From the NCBI RefSeq assembly GCF_014839805.1, contig NC_051131.1, positions 6,436,913-6,500,912 on the forward strand: a stretch of 64,000 nucleotides of DNA, read 5' to 3'. The notes under the pieces were generated by a model that saw nothing but the letters and a program-made list of their open reading frames with translations, was not told where the DNA came from and did no database searches. This stretch comes from Manduca sexta. Lineage: Eukaryota; Arthropoda; Insecta; Lepidoptera; Sphingidae. Position 1 is the first letter of the stretch. Every line of letters starts with the position of its first letter. Shown here piece by piece: positions 26,291 through 38,958 of this stretch. Position numbers and translations under genes: made by a program.

Positions 26291-26899
26291 CAATTGAATT
26301 TTTAAAAATCTATTGTCCATATAAAATAAATAGAATAATGATATTAGAAAAACAAAACAATCTTAATAATTAATGTCTCACGCCTAACGTAATTAGTGTA
26401 GTAACCGGATAAACCCTAAATAAAATACGGAAAAGCTGAGGTTTAATTAATTCGTATCACTCTCATTTGGAAACATTGGATTCTTATTCCGTAATCTCTA
26501 CGTAGATTGGTACTCGTTAAAGAAAGAGTATATTTTCAGATGTAATTTTGTTACAAATAAAACATGTGTTGTAATATTTACGGTTCTGTACCACAAAAGG
26601 AACCGTTATATTTAATTTCGCAGGAGGTGCTATGAAATCTTGAACAGTAATAGTGATAATATCTATTAATTTATTCTTTTATAATTCTTCTATGATTATT
26701 TAAGATTCCAAAGCTTATTTTTTTTAATATTACATTCTAAAGATATAATTATTTATTTCAATTGTAATTCTAGTTTATGTTGTACCCGTGTTAAATTTAA
26801 TATGTTAATTTAATTAGACTAAGTTATAATTTTGTATTTTTAAAAGATTTTAAGTTTGCATTTATTTTATAAATGATAATTTATATTTGATTTCAATTT

Positions 26900-27045
26900 T
26901 CTGTTATACAAAAAATATTTAGCCAATAGTGTTGTATACACCTGTAAAGATTTGTCACCTAGAATAAGTACCTTATATTGTGGATCATTCATTTGTATTT
27001 TTCTGTGATAAATCGTTGGTGTGTCTTATATTTAAATAAATAAAT
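26900..27045 (+). mobile_element. LINE 3' tail
   Basis: 'cgttggtgtgtcttata' followed by TAAATAAATAAATAA. A second copy at 50540-50642 has 'tgttggtgtgtcatttaa' followed by the same tail. Typical of jockey/CR1-like lepidopteran LINEs. Confidence 0.55.
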
Positions 27046-27324
27046 AAGTTATAGGATCAGTTTGTTGTTCCTCTATCTGTCAAGACACTTTTCCACAGGA
27101 ACGCGTAGAAATATAAAGTGGAAATTTATATCGGATACTCAGGTCTACGGTCTCTTTCAGCTGTATGTTTGATAAAATAACTGTGTCTAGGAATCGAACG
27201 GCAAAGTCAAGTTTGTCAAGTTTGAACTTAATATACACTTATATACCATAACTACAAGTTTGTACGAAATCTTTGGGTTGCAACTCACACTTGCCCAATT
27301 TTTTTGACTATTTTTTTTTTATTA

Positions 27325-27660
27325 CTTTGAATGACGAAACGAGCTTGCATTAACCTAATGGTAAGCGATACGACTATCCATTAACAGTAGAAACACCATC
27401 CAACACCTTGAAATGCAAAGTAATGTTTGGTATTCCACTGCGCTCGTCATCCTGAGACATGAGATGTTAAGTCTCATTATGTCAAGTAGTTACACTGGCT
27501 ACAATGTTTTCATACCGGAACACAACAGTGACTACACACTGCTGCTTGGCGGCAAAAAAAGACATTGCGGTGGCACCTACCCAGGCGGACTCTCACATTT
27601 GAGAGATCTACCATCAGTAAAATTATTACTCTTTCGATTGTAAACAGGGAAATGAGGACG
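27325..27660 (+). repeat. LINE/SINE-derived high-copy repeat
   Basis: 'aacaccatccaacaccttga', 'ctgagacatgagatgttaag', 'ggaacacaacagtgactaca' and 'ctacccaggcggactc' form a block I recall from many lepidopteran genomes. Part is shared with 40735-40800 and, inverted, with 41605-41680. The open frame across it is not a gene. Confidence 0.6.
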
Positions 27661-27799
27661 CACTCTATAGTCCTTAAAATCTGTAATACAAAAATATCAA
27701 ATAAATGAAAATACAAATAAATATACAACAAAAAATCCTGATCACGGGTGGAACATAATATTATTTTTGCGGTCAAAATTAATCATGTCTATCGCCTCG

Positions 27800-28790
27800 C
27801 CCTGAACAGCCACGAGACAATGACTTCGGGCTCGCAAGTTTACGATCTTAGGATAAGATTACACTATAAGAAGAGGAAAAATTGTGTTTCAGTGACTACT
27901 ACGTCAAAGGTCTTAAAGACATCGGCATACAATAGCAAAACGCTTTGTGGGTCTCTTCGACGTATGAGAAATAACTCAGAACTCCAAAGCTCCTAAATGA
28001 AAAACAATCTATCTCGGTGCTGAAAACCACCGTTTAGGGAAATACTTTATCTATGAAAAAAGATGAATAAAATGATCTCATTAGCTCACACGCAACCAAT
28101 AATGCCTTTGGTCTTTAGGACGTAAGACAATTAATCACACTGCCGTCCACTTGAATGTCAGGCGATGGAAAAAGACACGTGCAATAAACTACGAAGGACG
28201 CAATAATTCACTGCTGCCCATCCGTGATCCCTATTGGCTCTGTCAGTCTCACAAAGTGACTACAGGATACTGTAATGGAATTCTCCAAACCATGAATGCT
28301 AAAAGCACTGGTTGCTCGTCGTCCCAGCATTTCTATGTTACCTTTACCTCGGTGGAAGACAAACTATCGATTATCTCAGCGCTTTCTTTCAAGATGACTG
28401 GCTTGCTAAAGAAACACATCACACCCGTAGGGTACTCGAGATATCAATCATGGCGCTGTGAAAGAATTCGAGGTCAGTAACCACCAGTGTCAGCTAAAAG
28501 GCCATCGCACCGTCGCATCCATCCAATAAATACGAAGCCCCTTTAACTCATAGTTGAGTTTAGAATGTGTCACCAATTCTCAACATCTTAATGCAAGGTT
28601 TCATGTTTGGCCTAACACAGTTGTTAGCCCATTTCCGCCAGTCATAATTAGCAGGTTCAAAAATAGGTGGTTCGCATTGAGGAGCAACGCACCGATAACC
28701 CAGAGACTGAACTCAAAAGGGACCGGACCGGGAATTCATATGGAGCCATTAACGACGTGAATTCAGTAGGAATTCCACATCAATATTTAT
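27800..28790. other. GC-richer island without a recognisable gene
   Basis: Balanced base composition compared with both flanks, and several open frames up to 109 codons on the plus strand (28151-28480) without any motif I know. It may be a decayed transposon body or an old gene remnant. There is no poly-A, no clear terminal repeats and no splice pattern that extends any frame. I cannot assign it. Confidence 0.35.
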
Positions 28791-29625
28791 GTTACTAATT
28801 ACATAACTCACGAGTTAACAGTTTAAGGGAAATTATAATAGTAGGTTGCATGATTCCTCGCGTACTCTTGACGAGTAGACATTCAATTTACAATTAATTA
28901 GCTAGCCTGGTTATTGTATCACAGAATATTTACCAGAAATTTCCTAAAGTTATTCACAAAGTAAAACCAAAGTGCTTTACTTCGAAGTTGGGTTCTCGCA
29001 CGCGTGAACTTGTATAATATCCCATATATGACACGACAATTTTATTAATTTCAGACTAAATAACTGTTAAAACTGTAATAAATATGAAAAATAGAATAAC
29101 ATTAATAAAATAAAAAGTATTACAACGTTGATGGCTACCAAATGTACATATCTATTGTAAGTAAATATAAAATATTAATGTATTTGAAGCAAGTAAATAT
29201 TTGAATTCCAAAATCGAAATTTAGTTATTAACTCTAAAGTTTCTATAGGCTATAACTTAACAAAACAATGAACGGTGCATTCAAGGGAACATCCAGGATT
29301 AGGTCGTTGAGGTCTGCCCACCTCTCCCCCAGCTTAATCTCCATGACTACTGGTATTTTTTTTCTCTCAATTATATGTTTAACTTTTTTTATGATAGCAA
29401 ACACACGCATATAGCACTTCATGCTGTTATTTTATTTACATTAAGAAGAATATTAATTTCATTATTTAATAAACAATATTTTACAATAAAATACCATTTC
29501 TTTTGTAATTAGATTTATCATTGTATTCGAGTTGGGGTCTCCCCTGACTATACCACGACTATATAACCCTCCTCTCCCCAACCCCAATTTGAAAGCTGGT
29601 TCCACCCTTGGGTACATTTCCACTA
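28791..29625. other. AT-rich intergenic DNA, nothing recognised
   Basis: A short GC-richer stretch at 29280-29345 ('ggttgaggtctgcccacctc'-like) has no family I can name. No coding seen. Confidence 0.45.
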
Positions 29626-30503
29626 TATACACTGACGGACTTATAAACTACATCAATGTTCAAGACGCCTTTGAAATAAACATTTTAATTGAGTATTCAA
29701 ACTTTTTATACAAATTTAAATTAAAACCTATAGTTTGGTTCGTTAGCTTCATAACAGCCTAGTATCAGATCCTTAAGTGTATGTTTGTATACTGGAAAAG
29801 GCCATTAAGTTTTTTTGAACAAAAACGATAAATGTAACAAAAATTGGTTTTGGTTGGTTTATTGAAAAATTGATTTTTTACAAATAAGAAAACAGTTGAA
29901 GCACAAGTTTTTTTTACATTTAATAAGGTGTATTGCCTCTACGTACACTTATTACTAACGTGACCAGACGTCCCGTTTTGAACGGCACCGTTCCTGTTTT
30001 CGGTAATCTGTCCCGGTGTCCCCAGAAAAAACTCGGGGACTATAAATTTAAATTTAATCTAGTCTACGGAGATTAGATAAAATTTAAATTTGTAGCAATC
30101 GTTTGTTGATGCAAGCTTTCCCGCACCAATGCCACCATTTGAGCAGCTTGTTCGGACGAAGTATCCATATTTATGGTTACGAAACTTTAGTTAAGTTTAA
30201 AGACTAATAATCAATACTAATGGTAACAACCATTTAAATCGCAAATGAAAAAAAAATAAAAAAGAATTAATTTCACACTACTCTAAATATAAACGAATTT
30301 GAGAAAATGCATACATTTTACTTTCACGGCTATAATTTTATGTTTTACTACAGTTTTATTTTGAATTATTGTTTTTTTTATTATTAATGGATAGTCTCGA
30401 CATTTTCATTTAATTTAATCTCAAAAGTTAGCATACTTATCAAAAATATCAATTCGCAAGTAATCTTAAATTTTGATGCAGTTTATGAGTCCGTCAGTGT
30501 ATA
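29626..30503. mobile_element. Terminal-inverted-repeat element with TATACACTGACGGAC ends
   Basis: Left end 29626-29656 and right end 30473-30503 are inverted repeats over about 31 bp with two mismatches ('tatacactgacggactyata', then 'aactrcatcaa'). The ends lie at TA dinucleotides, as expected for Tc1/mariner elements. About 880 bp inside encodes no transposase. A nested fragment at 29955-30045 ('gaccagacgtcccgttttga', 'cggtgtccccagaaaa') looks like part of another element, followed by an AT palindrome at 30046-30092. Confidence 0.65.
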
Positions 30504-32820
30504 TTCCCTGTAAAGTTCTACTCGAAACATACCTTTATATAACTGTTTTAGTGTATGCAAAATTGAACAATAAGAATCTATTCACCCGTTTTAGAACTGC
30601 AACAGAAATTAATAACTTTACCAGAATTGTGTTTATATAACTGTCTGACAGCAATAGAATAAAACTAATTTTATTTCGTAACTAATGCGCTATTTTTGTT
30701 TTTGGACAATATATTTTATATTAGGTACCGTTTAGATGTAACTAGCCATCGATTTTCTTTTTTCAAATATATATTAAAATGTTATAATATTTTAGCTACC
30801 GGTCCTAAAAGCTTATTGCTAAGAGCCTACAACCAATTTCAAACAAGACGTTCCAATTTATTTTTATTATGTACGGGTATCCTTCAGCTCCTATTGATGT
30901 CCTCCATTTCCATTTAAACGGTATTTTTTTACAATCAAGTTTTTTTCTCATAAAACTTCAAGTGATTAGGTTTCAACAAAATGTAAACGCAAACTTACCG
31001 CAAAAACATCGTTAAGAGAATATGGCACTTAATAATTTGTCTTATGTCAAGGTTTTTTTATAGAGAATGATAATAAATTACAAATGAGTTGGAAAATGAA
31101 ACTTGAACAATTTAATTATTTATGCCGAGTTAACGTTAGTAAAATGATTATAGTTAAGCATTTTTTATCAATGGAAGATTTTAAAATTATTGTAGGGACT
31201 GTCACATCCAACCACGTCATCAATGAAAATAAACTGTACTATCATGTTGTGCAGAGATAGAATTAATATATTGTGTTATTTATTAAAATTATTAACTAAA
31301 TTTACTCCAATGAAGTGCTTAATAGTAAAAAGTCCTGGGTAGCATCGCGTTATTATTATCTATGGATAAAGGATACTAGATAGTAGATACCTATTACTGC
31401 TTTTTTTATGGGATTAGCATGGCATTGTGTTTATCATTTAGGTACCAGCAGGCAAATGGCCCATTCGACTCGAATCGATGTTGTGTAATTTTTTTTTTAT
31501 AATAAATATATAATGTTTTACTTTGCATAAAAAATTTCGGCCACACAAAACATTCATCGCTGAGAAGTTTTTCTCGTTTACATATCTTTGATATCGCCAA
31601 CTATTTCGTTTCTTTTATAAATTTCTTTCGCTCAAACCCACACATATTGTTATGCCGAAGTTTAAATTAATTTTTTAGCTTATCACGTCATACAAGCAAG
31701 ACGGATTAGACGATTATTGTTTGGTAAATCGGTTATTATGTCGATAAATTTACCCTCTGTAATTGCGTCTCGGAAAAGTTTATATACCTTAGGTAACTGG
31801 AAAAAAGGAATAATGATTTAAGTATTGAAACAAGCAGATTTATGGCAAATATGTAACTAACTCTTTTATAAGTATGAGTGATTATATTTAAGCTCAGTTC
31901 TTCCAGTTCAAACCGAGATGAGAATATAGGAGAGTTGATCAAGAGGTACAAGTTACCCTAAAATGTTAACGCTGCGATTCAGACGTCCAGAAGCAAACAA
32001 TCCGCTGTCCGTCATGAAAGTAACATTTTTTAGCCTTTTTAAAGGACAGGTTTTAGTCTGTCGTTAAACACAGAGCTACCACTGAACGAGAAGCGTTAGT
32101 TTCCGCGCGTTACGAATCAGCTCTTGTCTATTCCAGGTAAAACACCGGTAGATTTTAGAACCAGCGCTCTCTGTAATTAATCTATATATGGGAGCATCTT
32201 TGGAGTAAAATCTAGTTTAAATCTATATTTTATATAAAATTATAAAGATTGTACTCTGGTTTGCTTCTTAACTAAATAAATATTTCCTAGAGCACTGTCC
32301 GGAAAACAAATGATAAAACACATACAAAGACCAAAAAGCCCCTAAAGTCCGTTCATACTAGCTACAAACTCAATATACGAATTATAGGTACCTATTATGT
32401 GAGTAAATGTAACCTTAAATTTCTATTAGGTTTCGGTCTCTTTTAACTCGGACATTTTCGTGTGCAGGCCCAACGTCCATAATAAGTATGTTGGTTATTC
32501 TATTTTTCGCTTTATCTGCCTTTTGGTTTCTTAGGAAGAAATGATTTTTGTTTGAACATAAAAAAAATCGTAGAAACCATATTATAGATGGTAACTACTC
32601 TTTGTATATAATATTTTTTTCTCCCTCCCTAAATATAATATTTCCCTACCGGTGTTGTAACTGAGACTTGAATTCGCCAATAATAAATACCTAAAATAGG
32701 AATTGTGGTATAGACGCTCCAGGAGGATAGATGCCCCGATCATTATCTAAGATATTTAGAGGCACGCATCGTTAAGTATACCGCCATATTGTGATAAATA
32801 ATACTATGAGCCTCCGCATT
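30504..32820. other. AT-rich intergenic DNA, nothing recognised
   Basis: No coding, RNA gene or repeat that I can support. Open frames at 30696-30917, 31406-31600 and 31736-31951 are low-complexity AT translations. Confidence 0.5.
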
Positions 32821-32824
32821 GAGC

Positions 32825-32992
32825 CGTAATATCTGTCTGCATGTCTGAACGCCATAAACTATATAACTATACTATACCAAAATTTACAGGTTACAGTCTA
32901 CCGCAGGAATATAAAGGCAGCTATATTTATAGCGGGATTTTTATCCCGGAAAAGCTTTTTTACGGGGGCGGAGCCACGCAAAAACTAGTACT
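32825..32992 (+). mobile_element. Helitron-like 3' end
   Basis: 'tttatagcgggatttttatc', 'ccggaaaagcttttttac', 'gggggcggagccacgc' and 'aaaaactagt' give the GC-rich terminal stem and CTAGT end of the lepidopteran Helitron-like family. The open frame at 32841-33038 is a by-product. Confidence 0.6.
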
Positions 32993-33279
32993 TAATAATA
33001 ATAAATATTTTACGGTTGAAATATTAAAATTGGAATAAAACTACACCATATGTGATCAAAAATACTGTTCCACATACCAAAAACAACTAGACTGTAGGCG
33101 TCTATCCCCCTTATTAGAGTTGGCATATATTTCCCTGCCACCCCGAGCTGACTTCTTTGTTTACTAAGTACATTTTTCATTTATTTTATTTTGAATATAA
33201 ATTGTCTTTATTTACATAAGCTTATTTAATTAAGTAATAATTAAATATTCTCATGTACCTTGACTTATCATAAGTGCAA

Positions 33280-33335
33280 CTATGTTCGCCTACGTGATGA
33301 ATAAAGCATTTTATTTTATTTTATTTTATTAAGCT
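33280..33335 (+). mobile_element. LINE 3' tail with TTTTA repeats
   Basis: 'gttcgcctacgtgatgaata' then 'aagcattttattttatttta'. The inverted copy of this family is at 23095-23160. Confidence 0.6.
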
Positions 33336-35040
33336 CATTTTCATGTACATAAGAAAAATGTTTTTTCATTTACCAGTTAATATACCTGTCAGTAATCACT
33401 AAAATCCTTTTGGTAACATTACTAGTTTTCAGATCACAGCTCGAATTAAAAAAGTGAGCCATCTACACCACAATTACTTTATTCGTTACATCACTTGTAC
33501 GTTACGTGTTTTAGACACTTACTTATTTTGTTTATAATTTTTCTAATCCATTCTGTCACTTTCATCCTTAATGTAAAAAAAATAATTCAATTTTATACTA
33601 GTCATTAAACAAAAATGTTTATTGGTAAGCGTCAATATGTTTAATTATAACATTAATTGCACTTGGACTTGGCTATTCAGCTTTTGAAATTCTATTTCGG
33701 TAGAGTTACTTGGCACCCCAATGTAACTGTTGAGTAAATACTTCAGACCGAGCAATTTAATTATAGCTTAAATTCGTCGGGACATTCAAATCTGTTTTAT
33801 GTGCCTGAACTTAGGGTCACAAAACCCTAAGAAATTAACTAACGTATACTCGTGCATATTGTATGCGATATGGTCGCATTTTTGATAAAAAATTAAAATA
33901 AAATGGGTACTTAAGAGACCGATATTCAGCTCAAATACTACTTACTGAACTGTATAAAACTTTGTCTTTGGATCAAAACAATTGCCTTTTCTTTTATAAA
34001 GTTAACAATACGCAATACTTACTTGTAATCGTCAGCTCAACCAAATAGTACTTAGTCTGTAAAAGCGGATACTTTTACAAAAGACAGTTGGAAGTATTCG
34101 AGTATTTTATTCCGCTTCACGCAAAAAAGACTACAAAAAGAATTCCAACTTCATTGTAAGGTAAGAGACATGCAACGTTTTAACGCAGGAATACACACAT
34201 TGAGAAGTATGACTTGTCTTTGAAGGTTCGCACCTCTTGTAGAGAATATTAATAATTATGGTACAATAAAGAGAATATTAATAATACAAAAAAAAATCGT
34301 ATAGGAAATTAAAAGAGAAAAATTAAGAGAGATTACCTAAAGGAAACATTTTGGCGTTAAACTCGAGATATTCTCGAAATATCGAGATGTTTCTAAACAT
34401 TTTTATTTTAAACTCGAACATACCAGTTACACACGCTTAGTTCTACTGCTTAATAATATTACATAGGTGCTACTAATATACGTAGGTTGGCGTTACCTAA
34501 TCATATAATTAACGCTAATTTAGCGCAAGTTGACGTAAGTTCAGTAAATTTCGTAAAATTACAATTTACAGGAACACATAACTTGGATAGTATTTAATAT
34601 AGTAGAACAAATGTACTTTTAATCACTGCACCAGCGGTTTAGGCTTGTCATCTCTAAACTATAATGTATTCCTCATGTATTCGTATAGACGCAAGTGTCA
34701 TATTATCTGCTACAATTTCCAATTCGAAAATACTCACGCGTCAAAAAACTCGCACTTCCCGCCCAACCTATTTCCGCATTTCAAAGTCCTAAGAACATTA
34801 CAACTAAAATCCTAAACAAAAATGTGAAAGATGTATTTAAACAAAATAATGTAATGCTTTTAAAATAGTTTTCGACAATGTAATCCATTACATACATTAC
34901 TCAACAAATCGTTTTTCGCAACGCGATCAATGGTACAGAAATATTTTCCAATCGTAATGTAATATGTTATAAATATTAAATGTACACGCTAAATATTCTT
35001 TGTATATATGTGAGCAAATCTAATTTTAAAAATTAGGTAA
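33336..35040. other. AT-rich intergenic DNA, nothing recognised
   Basis: No supportable gene or repeat. Confidence 0.5.
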
Positions 35041-35645
35041 TACTTATACAGATTTTTTATGTTTACACGAATGTTAAACATTAATATTAAACAATTTTTC
35101 GGATTTTATCGCGGTTTTAATATCTTACTTTTCTCCCGACGTTTCGAAGACTCTCATATAGCTGACGTGAAACAACGACGCTCTACGAAATCTGCAGTCG
35201 CTGAACACTCTGAAGGAGGCTCCAATCATTATCTGCGACTAGACAAGCCATAAATCCTTGCCAAAGAACACCGATTGCCAAAGAAGACCTGCCTAGAATG
35301 ATCTGTGAGGCTAATGAAATTAAAAAACATCCTAATTTTAATAGGGAAGATGGTTGGAAGCTTGCACAAACCTAGAATCCAGTTCCCAAAAAGAACCCAA
35401 AAGACCAGCTGCCAGACTTCAAGACGCTGTGAGCTCATTCTGCGTAGATCGGACCACCAAAAGTAAAATTTGAAAAGTATAATTGTAGAATGTAAGTAGA
35501 TATTGTAACTTTGACTTTGCGGATAACCAATACCTCAGTCCCCTCCGTGACCATGAAGGCTGCAAAGTCTTCGAAACGCGTCGGGAGAAAAGTAAAATAT
35601 TAAAACCGCGATAAAATCCAAAAAATAGTTTAATTTTAATACTTA
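35041..35645 (+). mobile_element. Penelope-like element fragment with inverted terminal segments
   Basis: The left end ('ttatcgcggttttaatatc', 'ttctcccgacgtttcgaaga') and right end ('ttcgaaacgcgtcgggagaa', 'aaccgcgataaaatcc') are inverted to each other. Between them is a piece of the GIY-YIG nuclease region: 'ADVKQRRSTKSAVAEHSEGG' and 'NHYLRLDKP', then a stop and a degenerate remainder. Penelope-like retroelements often have such inverted partial pLTRs and heavy 5' truncation. The reverse transcriptase domain is missing, so the copy is dead. Confidence 0.75.
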
Positions 35646-37734
35646 TGTATACAGGTTAATTTTTACATCGCGTTTATAAATGAAACCACATACTCATTTT
35701 TTCCCTTGCTACCATTGTACCAGAAATCATCTATAAATAACGAATATTTCAACAATAAATCCCAGATGTTTCTTTTTTATTTTTTTTTTCATTTTTTAGT
35801 TTAGTGTGAATATCGCGTGGCGTGAGGTAAAGGTATTTCTAACCAAAAGTGTCGTATTGTTGCTACAACGAATTCCCTTAGAGGAGTAGTAATGGTATTA
35901 CAGCGCGCTAAAATTACTTTTTAATCATATTTTTTTTTTTTTAAACTTGCACTTTTTTATTTTACCCCTACAGTTCCAGTAACTTACTGTAAAATGTTAT
36001 TTTAAACAAGATAATTATGTGATTTCATTTAGTAAAGAATTGTCAAAATGACCCTGTTTGTAATAAACAAAAGCGATTTTGTTCGGCTTTACCAAAAATA
36101 CTTAGAAGTCTAACATATAAAAGTTGAAATTTGAAAGCGGTTACTTGTATGTAATTAATTGAAAGAACTACGTTCTGAGTTTTTCTTGGTCCCTCCTTTC
36201 AATAACTTAGGTTGATACTAAGTACTCTATGTCTATATATGCATACATTTGTTATTATTTTGTCATGATAGATTTTTAAATTAGAGAAGTCACAATTTCA
36301 TCATGTCATGGATCAAGATTACCACATATTTTCTGATCAAAATCAATACTCAGATTACACATTTCAAGTGTACCTAATTTTCTCCGAGTCTAGCGATCAA
36401 ACAAAAAAGAGTATTTGTCGATGTTTCAATTATTAGCAATCGGACTGCGGGTGCTTAGCCAAAATGTTACATTCTCCAGATAGATTAATGTCAACAATCT
36501 TACGGCTGTTTCAATCTATGGTCGTAGTTGAAGTAGTATTTATGGTTTTTCATAAGTACTACTACAACCAGTCCTAGGGTAAATAAGCCCCAAAGTCAAA
36601 CGACCTAAACAAGAAAAGACACTAAATAATACAAATTAGCATGTCAGTTCTCCATTACGACTAAATAACTATAACTTTAATAAAATTTGAGTAAAGACGC
36701 GAAATGAGAAGGACGTATGATACAAATTCTAGAATATATACATTAAATTTCTATGATAAAGGAGTTGCAAGCAAAAATAATAGCTTAAGAAAGTATGAAG
36801 CTGAGAAGAGGGTAGCTGGTATTGAACTAGGGTGGACATAACTGCTTCCTGTGAATGATATGAATAGACATTTTAAATTAGTGCTATATCCCTCTGACTT
36901 TGAAAATTTTATTTAACGTTACCGAACCGACCTAATTTGAAGTACAATGCAGTTCAAAAATGTTTTAAATAAGAATTAACACCACTTTTAGAGTAAGGCG
37001 TCTGCTTGGTATAGAGATACAATGTATTATATGAACGGCCCATATAATTAGATACATCGTGTTGAAACTCCACTAAAAAAACTATCTGACCTAGGATTCG
37101 AACCTTATAATTATAATCCGCGATTGATTGCTCATGTTTGCTGCTAATAATTTTAAAATGTATCTACCTATTAACAAGTCGATTATAATATGTATTCTAT
37201 TGAACCAATTTCAAATATATGTATACTTATTAAAAATAATCTATATTAAATCTGTATTAAATCTAATAAAATAAAATCTAAACAGTGATATCTATTACCA
37301 ACTTAATAAAAAATAACAATATTAATTTCTTTTAATATTTATATTACCTATTGTTAAAAATATTTGAAGTACGATGTGATATTAACTAAGATTAAATTGT
37401 GTTAGCAAAACAATTGTATAAGAGCAAAACCCACATCTCATTTAACTAAAATTATATACTAATGCATAATTAAGTAATTATTAATCATTTACCATGTGCA
37501 GCTATCTGCGCGTGAAGATCTGATCATGTAATCATTAACACTTGAACTAACTTTTTCACGACACTAAAATCAATGTAATATTTTATTTTTATTATTCACT
37601 TAAAATTTATCAATGCAATAAATAATATCACGCGAAAAAACTTTTTTGTGTGTTCGATTATTTCAAGAATTATTGTGATAAATTATTTCAAGCTGAATAT
37701 AAGAAAAAAAAAATTACCCAGTCTCTAATACTTT
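35646..37734. other. AT-rich intergenic DNA
   Basis: At 37085-37107 the minus strand contains 'ggttcgaatcctaggtc', a good B-box, but no foldable tRNA around it; probably a SINE remnant. Otherwise nothing. Confidence 0.45.
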
Positions 37735-38056
37735 TACGTCAATTGTAATTTACGCGCGAAATTAAAAAGGCAAGCGGTATAAGATCGCGTGCTACCCCTC
37801 GGCCGCGCTTAGACTGACTGTTTCAGTGTTACCATTCATAACTTCAAGCAGAATGTTCCTATGGGATAGGCGCCGTCCCGTGTAGTTTAAACACACGCAA
37901 TCGCTTGGAAATAAATACCTTCTTTAATGCAACCGTTAATTAACGGTTAGTTCAATGCACAGTTTTAGGTATTTGGTATTGTTAACGAATATCCTTACTA
38001 CGTAATACTTGTACACATAACATGATGTTTGTCATAATAATTAATTATTATGACAA
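37735..38056. promoter_or_regulatory. CpG-richer block with palindromes, possible regulatory DNA
   Basis: 37740-37870 contains several CpG-rich words ('acgcgcgaa', 'gatcgcgtgc', 'ctcggccgcgc') and a TATAAG at 37778-37783. Two perfect palindromes follow: 18 bp at 37931-37948 (aaccgttaattaacggtt) and 28 bp at 38029-38056, centred on AATT. No coding exon is attached. A distant alternative first exon or an enhancer is possible but unproven. Confidence 0.25.
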
Positions 38057-38322
38057 GTAAACAACTTTAGCAGCATAATATATACCTAATAATAAAACTG
38101 AATAACCTCGATTTATTTAAAGTTTAAAAGAAATTAGTGATAGAAAAAAGTACAATCTCTATTAATCTGTAACATCAACCACCCAAATTATAATACGTTT
38201 GTACCCACACATTAAGGTTGTGTAACTTCGACTGTTCTAAACGATAATTGTACCTTAGAATCGCAATACCAGATAATTAAAAAAACTGCAATTTTTTACG
38301 TTGACCTCGTGAACCATTAGAT

Positions 38323-38958
38323 AGGTACATGATATATTTTTTTTTTTTTTTTTTTTTTTTACGTAGCTAAATCATCAGTTGACTATCTCCCGCCTTGGGA
38401 TGGGCGGGAGGGCGTGTCAGACTTTTACTGACTAAAAACCTACGGTGTTCCCATCCTTTGCCTATGTGCCTAGGTCCAAGATCCGGTGGCATTGAGACCT
38501 AGGCAGGCACCGGCCCTAAAGGGCCCCGCAAATCCACACTGACACTGCTCTTCGAGGCGCGCGTGGAACACTACGCGCCGTACACACGGAAGCCGTTGGG
38601 GTGTTTCGGGCGACGAGCTACCCAATGCTCGTCACCCGACGGTCCGCGCCTACGGAGGCCGACGATCCTCAGCGGACGTTCGACGCCCGCGTCTTGTGCG
38701 TCTGCCGTGGCGGATGGGACGTTGGGCGCTTTGGCGCCGTATCCGTTCCGCCACCTCCTTTGCGAGCATCACGTCCTCGCAGAAGGAGGTGACTGCGTCC
38801 CCACTCTCTCGCCCCGGAGCATGGCTTCTACCAGGCCCCGACGCGAGAGGTCTCCGCCACCGATGGCCGTTGTGAGAACACGGCGGTGCTCAGCCCAAGC
38901 TGGGCACACCTCCACCGTATGCTCCACCGTGTCCTCCGGCCGATCAGGTACATGATAT
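38323..38958 (-). mobile_element. 5'-truncated R1-clade LINE with target-site duplication
   Basis: The inserted body is 38336-38945, oriented on the minus strand with a poly-A tail (poly-T at 38337-38360). A 13-bp direct repeat, aggtacatgatat, flanks it at 38323-38335 and 38946-38958. On the minus strand the 5' part encodes the C-terminal end of a reverse-transcriptase protein: 'EDTVEHTVEVCPAWAEHR', a Cys/His zinc-knuckle-like motif, followed by 'SFCEDVMLAKE', both typical of the R1 clade. A GC-rich 3' UTR follows. The copy is short and non-functional. Plus-strand open frames at 38563-38955 are its antisense shadows. Confidence 0.85.

Noticed and set aside
27413..27643. 76-codon open frame
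   Set aside because: Translation of a high-copy lepidopteran repeat shared with 40735-40800.
37085..37107. Good minus-strand tRNA B-box 'ggttcgaatcctaggtc'
   Set aside because: Flanks do not fold into acceptor, D and anticodon arms; most likely a SINE relic. The B-boxes near 6070, 13345 and 40390 were judged SINE heads for the same reason.
38563..38955. Plus-strand open frame of 130 codons
   Set aside because: It is antisense to the R1-clade LINE fragment, is proline/arginine-rich because of GC bias, and has no domain.
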